Positions 9,716 to 16,546 of a stretch of DNA of 64,000 nt are shown here, one piece after another; positions within the stretch are counted from its first letter, which is position 1, and the number at the start of each line of letters is the position of its first letter. Below the pieces are notes generated by a model. It was not told the DNA's origin. It searched no databases and saw only the letters and a list, made by a program, of their open reading frames with translations. Made by a program: the position numbers and the translations under genes. This stretch comes from Bacteroidota bacterium (GTDB lineage Bacteria > Bacteroidota > Bacteroidia > B-17B0 > Aurantibacillaceae): assembly GCA_016711805.1 (NCBI GenBank), contig JADJSH010000014.1, forward strand, positions 124,001 through 188,000, written 5' to 3'.

Positions 9716-10750
9716 TTGAACTCTATTATTAAAGAAGATATTTCATCCATCATAAATCGTTTTGATTATTGGGAACGTTTTAAAAATAAAACAATCCTTA
9801 TTTCAGGAGCAAATGGTTTTTTGCCTGCCTATATTGTTGAGACATTTTTAGCATTAGATGTATCATTCAACACTAAAGTGATTGCAATGGTTAGAAACAA
9901 AGAAAAAGCCAACAAGCGTTTTCATCAATACCTTACCAATCCAAAACTTGAAATAATTGAACATGATGTTTGTAATGAATTTAATTACGAAGCTAAAATA
10001 GATTTCATCATTCACGCAGCAAGCCAAGCTAGTCCTAAATACTACAAAGTAGATCCTGTTGGAACTTTAAATGCAAACGTACTTGGCACCATCAATTTAA
10101 TCAAACTAGCTCAACAACATAAAGTGGAATCTTTCTTATACTTTAGCTCAGGCGAAGTGTATGGAGAGGTAAAAGTGGAAGATGTTCCAATTAAAGAAGA
10201 TACTTTTGGATACATAAATCCTGCTTTAGTTCGATCTTGTTATGGCGAAAGCAAACGTATGGGCGAAAATATTTGCGTGAGTTATTTTACACAATATGGA
10301 GTAAACGCAAAAATGGTAAGACCATTTCATACCTATGGACCAGGCATGTTATTAGATGATGGCCGCGTGTTTGCAGACTTCGTATCCAATATCGTGAACA
10401 AGCAAAACATTGTTTTAAATAGTGATGGAAGTGCTCGAAGAGCCTTTTGTTATTTAACAGATGCAACCATTGGATTTTTAACCATTCTTTTAAATGGAGA
10501 AAACGGAGAGGCTTACAACATGGGAAATCCTAAAGAAGAATATAGCATTTTAGAACTCGCAAAAATTCTGGTAAATGCTTATCCAGAATTTAAATTAGAA
10601 GTAATATTGAACACAACCACCAATACCGATTATTTAAAAAGCACTATTACAAGAAATTCACCCAATATTGATAAACTAAAAAAATTAAACTGGAACCCAG
10701 CTGTAACTGTTGAAGAAGGATTTAAACGAACAATTTCCAGTTTTTTATAA
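9716..10750 (+). CDS. NAD-dependent epimerase/dehydratase (extended SDR)
   Basis: 344-aa extended short-chain dehydrogenase. Seen: Rossmann motif 'ISGANGFLPAYIVE' at about 29-42, active-site 'FSSGEVYGE' at 143-151, and catalytic Tyr176/Lys180 in 'CYGESKR'; 'RPFHTYGPGM' is the substrate-domain signature of the UDP-glucuronate decarboxylase/dTDP-glucose dehydratase-like group. The start is TTG at 9716; no ATG occurs until well inside the Rossmann fold, and an AAAGG stretch lies about 10 bases upstream. It heads the rightward operon, divergent from the rfbFGH operon, and is followed after 9 bases by the thiamine-diphosphate enzyme. Likely role (inference): reduction or epimerisation of the keto-dideoxy sugar or of its branch, as YerF does in yersiniose synthesis. 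Confidence 0.8.
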   Translation: MNSIIKEDISSIINRFDYWERFKNKTILISGANGFLPAYIVETFLALDVSFNTKVIAMVRNKEKANKRFHQYLTNPKLEIIEHDVCNEFNYEAKIDFIIHAASQASPKYYKVDPVGTLNANVLGTINLIKLAQQHKVESFLYFSSGEVYGEVKVEDVPIKEDTFGYINPALVRSCYGESKRMGENICVSYFTQYGVNAKMVRPFHTYGPGMLLDDGRVFADFVSNIVNKQNIVLNSDGSARRAFCYLTDATIGFLTILLNGENGEAYNMGNPKEEYSILELAKILVNAYPEFKLEVILNTTTNTDYLKSTITRNSPNIDKLKKLNWNPAVTVEEGFKRTISSFL

Positions 10751-10759
10751 CAACATATT

Positions 10760-12601
10760 ATGAGTACTATCAACCAAAAAAAAGTAAGCGATTTAGTAGC
10801 AGATTTCCTTGAAGAGAAAGGGATAAAACATGTATTCGGAATTATTGGCGCGGGTAATGCCCATTTATTTGATTCAATTTATCATAAAGGATTTACAGAA
10901 ATAATTTGCGTACATCATGAACAAGCCGCATGCATGGCAATTCAAACTTATTACCGTACAACTGGAAAAATTTCAGCAGCTTTATTAACGACTGGCGCTG
11001 GTTCAACAAACGGTGTCACAGGAGTTGTAAGCGCATGGGCAGATTCAATCCCTGGATTAATTCTTTCTGGTAACGAACATTCAAAATACATTGAACTTCA
11101 TAAAGATTTAAGAATGTGGGGTGTTCAAGGCTACGACAGTTCTTTGATGGTTGATAAAGTAACAAAGTATAACGGAAGAGTTTTAGAACCTGAAAATGTT
11201 AACTACGAGTTAGAGAAATCATTACAAATTGCAATGGTAGATAGACCAGGACCAATTTGGTTAGATATTCCAATGAATATTCAGTCTTCATTAGTAGATG
11301 TTTCTAAACTCAACAAATTCAGTTCATCTGAACTTCCAAAAAATCAAACACAAAATAATACTGAATTAGATCAAAGTGTTGATCATGTGATTGCATCTTT
11401 TAACAAAGCAAAACGTCCCGTTATTTGGTTAGGTCATGGTATTAAATTAGGAGGTGCTGAACATTTAATTGAAACGCTTTTAGAAAAAACTAATTCACCA
11501 TCTTTAGTTACTTGGGCAGGAATCGACATGATTGATTCTTATCATCCTTTAGTATACGGACGCGCAGGAACATACGGGCAACGTTGCGCCAATTTCGTAG
11601 TTCAGAATTGCGATTTTTTATTGTGTATTGGAACACGAATGGCTATTTCTCAAATAGGATATGATATTACAGAATTAGCTCGCGAAGCGGAAATAGCTGT
11701 CGTAGATATTGATAAATATGAAATTGATAAATACAAAGACCGTTACAATCAAACTATTTGCGCAGATGCGAAAAACTTTATTGAAAAATTATTAGCTAAA
11801 TCTGGTAATATAAAAACAGACTTTTCTGAATGGATTAATAAATGTAATGGCTACCGCGAAAAATATCCTTGGTTCTCCCCTACTGATCATCCAGATGAAG
11901 ATGGATTTATCAATTCATACCAATTCATGGATCGATTAAATAACCATTTAAAAGAAGATCAAATTATTACTACCGACATGGGTACAGCTTTATTAAGCGG
12001 ACACCAAGTTTTGAAAATTAAAAAAAATCAACGCTTAATGACTTCTACTGGTTTAGGCGAAATGGGTTATGGATTACCTGCTGCGATTGGCGCATCTGTT
12101 GCCATCAATAAAGGTGAAGTGATGTGTTTGAATTGCGATGGAGGGATGATGATGAATTTACAAGAAATTCAAACCATGGTGCATTACGAATTGCCAATCA
12201 AATTATTTATTTTCAATAATGATGGCTATTTAATGATTAAGCACACTCAAAACGCTTTATTTAAGGGAAGAAAAGCAGGTGTTGATAAAAAAACAGGTGT
12301 TACATGTCCTGATTTTAGTGCATTAGCAACAGCCTTTAATATTCCAGCATATCAAATTAGAACATGGGAAGATTTTGAAACAGTTATTCCCCAAGTGCAA
12401 GCTCATAAAGGAGCAGTGATATGCGAAGTGTTTATGCATCCTCAACAAATGTTTGTGCCAAAATTATCATTAGCTATTCAAGAAGATGGAAGTTTAGTGT
12501 CTCCACCGTTAGAAGATTTATCACCATTATTAAAACGTGAAGAGTTAGAAGAAAATATGATTCATGGATTACATCCTAAATCAAAAAAATTAAAAGCTTA
12601 A
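10760..12601 (+). CDS. Thiamine-diphosphate-dependent enzyme, acetolactate-synthase/YerE-like
   Basis: 613-aa three-domain TPP enzyme. Catalytic Glu54 sits in 'HHEQAACMA', the TPP/Mg motif spans 459-487 (CDGG ... NN, with 'FIFNNDGY'), and the central domain resembles the FAD/nucleotide-binding domain of acetohydroxyacid synthases. In biosynthesis of yersiniose, the related enzyme YerE decarboxylates pyruvate and adds the two-carbon unit to C4 of CDP-4-keto-3,6-dideoxyglucose. The neighbours here (rfbFGH on one side, SDRs, an aldolase and acetaldehyde dehydrogenase on the other) make such a carboligation more likely than branched-chain amino acid synthesis. No regulatory (IlvN-like) subunit is adjacent. 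Substrate is inferred; the fold and cofactor are seen. Confidence 0.88.
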   Translation: MSTINQKKVSDLVADFLEEKGIKHVFGIIGAGNAHLFDSIYHKGFTEIICVHHEQAACMAIQTYYRTTGKISAALLTTGAGSTNGVTGVVSAWADSIPGLILSGNEHSKYIELHKDLRMWGVQGYDSSLMVDKVTKYNGRVLEPENVNYELEKSLQIAMVDRPGPIWLDIPMNIQSSLVDVSKLNKFSSSELPKNQTQNNTELDQSVDHVIASFNKAKRPVIWLGHGIKLGGAEHLIETLLEKTNSPSLVTWAGIDMIDSYHPLVYGRAGTYGQRCANFVVQNCDFLLCIGTRMAISQIGYDITELAREAEIAVVDIDKYEIDKYKDRYNQTICADAKNFIEKLLAKSGNIKTDFSEWINKCNGYREKYPWFSPTDHPDEDGFINSYQFMDRLNNHLKEDQIITTDMGTALLSGHQVLKIKKNQRLMTSTGLGEMGYGLPAAIGASVAINKGEVMCLNCDGGMMMNLQEIQTMVHYELPIKLFIFNNDGYLMIKHTQNALFKGRKAGVDKKTGVTCPDFSALATAFNIPAYQIRTWEDFETVIPQVQAHKGAVICEVFMHPQQMFVPKLSLAIQEDGSLVSPPLEDLSPLLKREELEENMIHGLHPKSKKLKA

Positions 12602-12606
12602 GGATT

Positions 12607-13476
12607 ATGAAAAAATTAAAAGTTGCCATTTTAGGTAGCGGCAATATTGGAACCGATTTATTGGTAAAAATTCAACGTTCAGAGTATCTGGAATGTTCGA
12701 TGTTTATTGGTAGAAATTTATCGTCGGCTGGTATGACTAAAGCTATTGATATGGGCGTTAGGGTTTCTGATAAAAGCATTAATGCGATTATTGAAGAACC
12801 AGATAATTGTGACATAGTCTTCGATTGTACGTCCGCTAAAGATGCTGTCGCTCATTGGAAAGTATTAGAAAAATTAGGAAAATTTGTTATTGATTTAACT
12901 CCTGCAAAAATTGGTATCCTCTGCATTCCAGCAGTAAACTTACAAGAAGCTATCAAACACCAAAATGTAAACATGGTTACTTGTGGTGGACAAGCATCTA
13001 TTCCAATTGCTTATGTATTAGGTAAAACACAAAAAAACATCGAATACATTGAAGTTGTCTCAAGTATTGCCTCTCGCAGTGCTGGTCCAGCTACACGATT
13101 AAATTTAGATGAATATGTTGACACCACTGAATTAGGCGTAAGAACATTTTCGGGTGTTGAAAAAACAAAAGCCATTTTAAATTTAAATCCAGCGCAACCT
13201 TGCATAGATATGCAAACTACCATTTTTGCAAAAGTAAAAGATGCCAATATGGATGCTTTGAAAAAGGAATTAGATATTATGGTTGCTCAAATAAAAGCCT
13301 ATGTGCCAGGGTATCACATTTTAGTAAATCCAATTTATGAAAATGGAAGAATCGTAGTGATGGTAAAAGCATTAGGCTTGGGGGATTATTTACCTAAGTA
13401 TGCAGGAAATTTAGACATTATCAATTGTGCTGCTATTGCTGTAGCAGAAGAATATTCAAAACAAAAAACAAAGTAA
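12607..13476 (+). CDS. Acetylating acetaldehyde dehydrogenase (MhpF/DmpF/BphJ-like)
   Basis: 289 aa, close to the family length. The N-terminus reads 'VAILGSGNIGTDL' (NAD-binding), the catalytic cysteine is Cys126 in 'NMVTCGGQAS', and 'SAGPATRLNLDEYVDTT' and 'LNPAQPCIDMQTT' match the family's second half. Known reaction: acetaldehyde + CoA + NAD to acetyl-CoA, or other short aldehydes, usually in a complex with a 4-hydroxy-2-oxovalerate aldolase that channels the aldehyde. Here it lies 5 bases after the TPP enzyme and one gene before an aldolase of the right type, in a sugar locus and without any aromatic meta-cleavage genes. The physiological aldehyde, and the direction of reaction, are therefore open. 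Confidence 0.9.
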   Translation: MKKLKVAILGSGNIGTDLLVKIQRSEYLECSMFIGRNLSSAGMTKAIDMGVRVSDKSINAIIEEPDNCDIVFDCTSAKDAVAHWKVLEKLGKFVIDLTPAKIGILCIPAVNLQEAIKHQNVNMVTCGGQASIPIAYVLGKTQKNIEYIEVVSSIASRSAGPATRLNLDEYVDTTELGVRTFSGVEKTKAILNLNPAQPCIDMQTTIFAKVKDANMDALKKELDIMVAQIKAYVPGYHILVNPIYENGRIVVMVKALGLGDYLPKYAGNLDIINCAAIAVAEEYSKQKTK

Positions 13477-13483
13477 ATTATTT

Positions 13484-14422
13484 ATGAAGATTAAAGACAT
13501 TAAACAAAAATTCGAATCAAAAGCACTAAACAAAGTTGAATTTGTAGACACCATGCATGAATTGCATAAAGTGCTTTTTGATTTATCAGAGAACTTAGCG
13601 AATACTGAAATCTCTAAAATTGAAATTGAAGATGGTAAAGTGATTTTCACGTCTCGTAAAACTCCGTTTCACCCAGGTGGAGCAAAGTTTTATGTAGATG
13701 TCTTAGATAAACGTATTACGCCGTTAGAAGCATTTAACTTCAATATGTATGAGCAAGAAGATTCTGAAATGCTTTACAAATTAGTAAGCGAAAACGATAC
13801 TATTTTTGATATTGGTGCTAACATTGGTTGGTACTCTAATCACTTATCAAAAAAACTGCCAAACAGCACTATCTATGCTTTTGAGCCAATACCAGAAACC
13901 TTTGCACAGGTAAAAAGAAATACAGAATTAAATCAAGCAAAAAACATTATTTTAAATAATGTGGCTTTATCTGATAAAATTCAAACGTTGACATTCTTTT
14001 ATTCGCCAACGGTTACAGGTGCTTCTTCTTCTGTAAACATTACAGAAAATGATAGTATGGTGAAACTAGAATGCCAGACAAATACGATTGATCATTTTGT
14101 AAAAGAAAAAAATATTACAAAATTAGATTTCATTAAATGTGATGTAGAAGGTGCAGAATTTATGGTTTACAAAGGTGGTGTAGAAACATTTGCAAAACAT
14201 ACTCCAATCATTTTCACTGAAATGTTGCGTAAATGGGCGGCTAAGTTTGGCTACCATCCAAACGATATTATTGATTTCTTTAAACAATTTGGATACAATT
14301 GCTATACATCTCACGATGGTAAATTAAAAGCTATTGATAAAGTAACAGAAGAAACCATGGAAACTAACTTCTTCTTTTTACATCCAACAAAACACGCTGA
14401 TAAAATTAAATCATTAAGCTAA
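13484..14422 (+). CDS. FkbM-family methyltransferase
   Basis: 312-aa protein with an N-terminal extension of about 95 residues followed by a SAM-dependent methyltransferase domain: motif I 'IFDIGANIGWYSNHL', 'IYAFEPIPETF', 'ILNNVALSDK', and the FkbM-typical 'LDFIKCDVEGAEFMVYKGG'. Members methylate hydroxyls of sugars or polyketides. It starts 7 bases after the dehydrogenase gene and ends 5 bases before the aldolase gene, so it separates two genes that are normally adjacent. Likely target (inference): a hydroxyl of the branched or extended sugar made by this locus. Confidence 0.85.
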   Translation: MKIKDIKQKFESKALNKVEFVDTMHELHKVLFDLSENLANTEISKIEIEDGKVIFTSRKTPFHPGGAKFYVDVLDKRITPLEAFNFNMYEQEDSEMLYKLVSENDTIFDIGANIGWYSNHLSKKLPNSTIYAFEPIPETFAQVKRNTELNQAKNIILNNVALSDKIQTLTFFYSPTVTGASSSVNITENDSMVKLECQTNTIDHFVKEKNITKLDFIKCDVEGAEFMVYKGGVETFAKHTPIIFTEMLRKWAAKFGYHPNDIIDFFKQFGYNCYTSHDGKLKAIDKVTEETMETNFFFLHPTKHADKIKSLS

Positions 14423-14427
14423 ACTCA

Positions 14428-15438
14428 ATGAAAAAAATTGCCATTCACGACCCAACACTAAGAGATGGAAACCATGCGGTTGCTCATCAATTAAGTGCTA
14501 AGCAAATAGATTTATATACTAAAGCTGCTGAAAAAGCGGGCGTACCTGTTGTAGAAGTTGGTCACGGAAACGGACTAGGAGCTTCCTCGTTACAAGTAGG
14601 CGAAGCTTTAGAAAGTGATGTGACTTTATTGGAAACAGCTCGTAAAAATTTAAAAAATAGCAAATTAAGTATTCATTGCATTCCAGGTTTTGCAACTATT
14701 AAACGTGATTTAGAAAGAGCCATTTCTATTGGTGTAGATGTCGTTCGTGTAGCATCTCATTGTACAGAAGCAGACATCACTCAACGTCATATTGCTTTTT
14801 GTAGAGAGAAAGGGAAAGACACTTATGGTGTTTTAATGATGAGTCACATGGCTTCGGTGAAGTTATTAGTAGAAGAAGCTCAGAAAATGGAGTTATATGG
14901 TGCAGAAGGAATCATCATTATGGATTCGTCTGGAAATTATTTACCAGCTGATGTTACTGAAAGAATTAATGCTTTAGTAAATGGATTAGGAGTTCCAGTT
15001 GGTTTTCACGGACATAACAATTTAGGAATGGCAGTTGCCAATTCGATTGCAGCCGTTGAAGCAGGTGCAAAAATACTAGATGCTACTGCTCGTGGTTTTG
15101 GAGCAGGTGCAGGAAATACACAATTAGAAGTATTAATTGCCGTTATGGAACGTATGGGTTACGAAACTGGTATTAACCTTTATAAAATGTTAGACGCTGC
15201 TGACTTAGCAGAAAAAGAATTAATGCCTAAAGTACCAACTATTAGTTCAGAAAGTGTGGTGAGTGGTTTGTCTGGAGTCTTTTCTGGATTTGCCAAACAT
15301 GTATCTCGAATTTCGAAAGAATATAATGTGGATCCTCGCGACGTGTATTTTGAATTAGGAAAAAGAAAAGTAGTAGCAGGACAAGAAGATTTGATTATTG
15401 AAGTAGTAATGGAACTTGTAAAAAACAAAGAAGATTAA
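14428..15438 (+). CDS. 4-hydroxy-2-oxovalerate aldolase (MhpE/DmpG/BphI-like)
   Basis: 336-aa class II pyruvate aldolase of the HMGL-like TIM-barrel family, full length. Seen: 'IHDPTLRDGNHAVAHQ' giving Arg12, Asp13 and His16 with the same spacing as the BphI catalytic set, the divalent-metal 'HGHNN' (His194, His196), and 'GFGAGAGNTQLEV'. The C-terminal helical region that docks the partner dehydrogenase is present ('LYKMLDAADL'). Known reaction: reversible cleavage of 4-hydroxy-2-oxo acids into pyruvate and an aldehyde. In this glycan locus it might work in the condensing direction, or supply or remove an aldehyde for the TPP enzyme. Its stop overlaps the next start (TAATG at 15436-15440). 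Confidence 0.9.
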   Translation: MKKIAIHDPTLRDGNHAVAHQLSAKQIDLYTKAAEKAGVPVVEVGHGNGLGASSLQVGEALESDVTLLETARKNLKNSKLSIHCIPGFATIKRDLERAISIGVDVVRVASHCTEADITQRHIAFCREKGKDTYGVLMMSHMASVKLLVEEAQKMELYGAEGIIIMDSSGNYLPADVTERINALVNGLGVPVGFHGHNNLGMAVANSIAAVEAGAKILDATARGFGAGAGNTQLEVLIAVMERMGYETGINLYKMLDAADLAEKELMPKVPTISSESVVSGLSGVFSGFAKHVSRISKEYNVDPRDVYFELGKRKVVAGQEDLIIEVVMELVKNKED

Positions 15439-16415
15439 TGAGCGCAAAAGCAATTAAATTAACTTACGAAAATTGTCGTACCTCGAGTGCCGACTTTAAT
15501 TCTTTACAGGAATTAAAAAACAGAACCATTTTAATTACTGGTGGAACAGGCTTTGTAGGCAAATGGTTAACCGAAATGGTTTGCTATTTAAATGCCGAAC
15601 ATAAATTAAATATAAAATTATATTTATTAGCCAGAGATACAGAAAGCTTTAAAACAGAAGTTCCACACTTAGCGAAAAACCCTTGCGTTAATTTAATTCA
15701 ACAAGATGTAAGGCATTTAAGTGAACTTCCAAAGGATGTGAATTATGTGATTAATGCAGCAGGAAGTCCTGATAGAATGGAACATGCTAGCAAACCATTG
15801 AGCACTATTGATACATTTTACAAAGGCACTAATTCTGTGTTAGAAGAATGTTTTAGGTTACCAGGCTTACATAAAATCATTCATTTAAGTTCAAACTACG
15901 TTTATGGTAGTTTAAATAATGATAAGATTAAAGAAACCGATATGGGAACTTTAGATTGCAATTCGATTAATGCCACTTATGGTGAAATTAAACGAATGAC
16001 AGAGACTTTGTGTGCAGTTTATGGCAATCAACAACATCTACCAATAACAATAGTTCGTCCGTTTGCCTTTGTTGGTCCTTACCAAAAATTAGAGAAGCCT
16101 TGGGCCATCAATAATTTTATAAGAGATGCGATTCATGGTGGGCCAATTAAAATTTTAGGAAATGGTAATACACAGCGTAGTTATTTATACGGAAGTGATT
16201 TAGCATTTTGGTTATTGAAGTTATTAGCCAAAGGAAAAACAGATACGGTTTATAATGTGGGAAGTGCGAATAGCATTTCGTTAAAAGATTTAGCAGAAAG
16301 CATTAAAAACATTGTAGATAAAAAGCTAGAGGTGATTGAACGTTCTTCTAAAGAAGTTTATAATCAAACATCCAAATCAACGCCAGATTTAAGTTTAATA
16401 ATAAAAGATACTTAA
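15438..16415 (+). CDS. NAD-dependent epimerase/dehydratase, C-terminus cut by an in-frame TAA
   Basis: Second extended SDR of the locus, 325 aa as read. Rossmann motif 'ITGGTGFVGKW' at 33-43, 'LSSNYVYGS' at 150-158, catalytic Tyr181/Lys185 in 'TYGEIKR', and 'RPFAFVGPYQ'. It is translationally coupled to the aldolase gene by a one-base overlap. The frame stops at TAA 16413-16415 after 'LSLIIKDT', but the same frame continues for 23 more codons ('KENYTLTEALEHTVNWNKL') to a second TAA at 16485-16487. That tail is the normal last helix of this enzyme family ('..EGLxxTVxWY'). So the protein has lost its last helix, or the base is a sequencing error. Function: reduction or epimerisation of the CDP-sugar (inference). 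Confidence 0.8.
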   Translation: MSAKAIKLTYENCRTSSADFNSLQELKNRTILITGGTGFVGKWLTEMVCYLNAEHKLNIKLYLLARDTESFKTEVPHLAKNPCVNLIQQDVRHLSELPKDVNYVINAAGSPDRMEHASKPLSTIDTFYKGTNSVLEECFRLPGLHKIIHLSSNYVYGSLNNDKIKETDMGTLDCNSINATYGEIKRMTETLCAVYGNQQHLPITIVRPFAFVGPYQKLEKPWAINNFIRDAIHGGPIKILGNGNTQRSYLYGSDLAFWLLKLLAKGKTDTVYNVGSANSISLKDLAESIKNIVDKKLEVIERSSKEVYNQTSKSTPDLSLIIKDT

Positions 16416-16487
16416 GTAAAAGAAAATTACACTTTAACGGAAGCGTTGGAACATACAGTGAATTGGAACAAGTTGATGAAGAAGTAA
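16416..16487 (+). other. Severed C-terminal tail of the preceding SDR gene
   Basis: Twenty-three sense codons in the frame of the upstream SDR gene, ending in TAA at 16485. The encoded 'YTLTEALEHTVNWNKLMKK' is typical of the terminal helix of extended SDR sugar enzymes, so this stretch was coding until the TAA at 16413 arose. Confidence 0.75.
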
Positions 16488-16503
16488 TAACATTACTAAA
16501 CAT

Positions 16504-16535
16504 AAAAAAAAGCGAGAAATTTCTCGCTTTTTTTT
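16504..16535. terminator. Bidirectional intrinsic terminator
   Basis: Perfect palindrome with 16-base arms: eight A, GCGAGAAA, then TTTCTCGC and eight T. It ends the rightward sugar operon and, read from the other strand, the leftward YfhO gene that stops at 16547. Confidence 0.92.
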
Positions 16536-16546
16536 ATGTAATGTTT

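Noticed and set aside
10640..10760. Riboswitch (TPP type) in front of the TPP enzyme gene.
   Set aside because: Only nine bases separate the genes and no thi-box-like sequence is present.
10760..12601. Acetolactate synthase for branched-chain amino acids.
   Set aside because: No ilv genes or regulatory subunit are near, while rfbFGH, SDRs and an aldolase are; the YerE-like role fits better, though the fold alone cannot decide.
12607..15438. Aromatic meta-cleavage catabolic operon.
   Set aside because: The dioxygenase, hydrolase and hydratase genes are all absent and the surrounding genes act on sugar nucleotides.
16413..16415. TAA as a recoded or read-through codon.
   Set aside because: No stop-codon reassignment is seen elsewhere: TAA ends most genes here normally, and no read-through signal is apparent.
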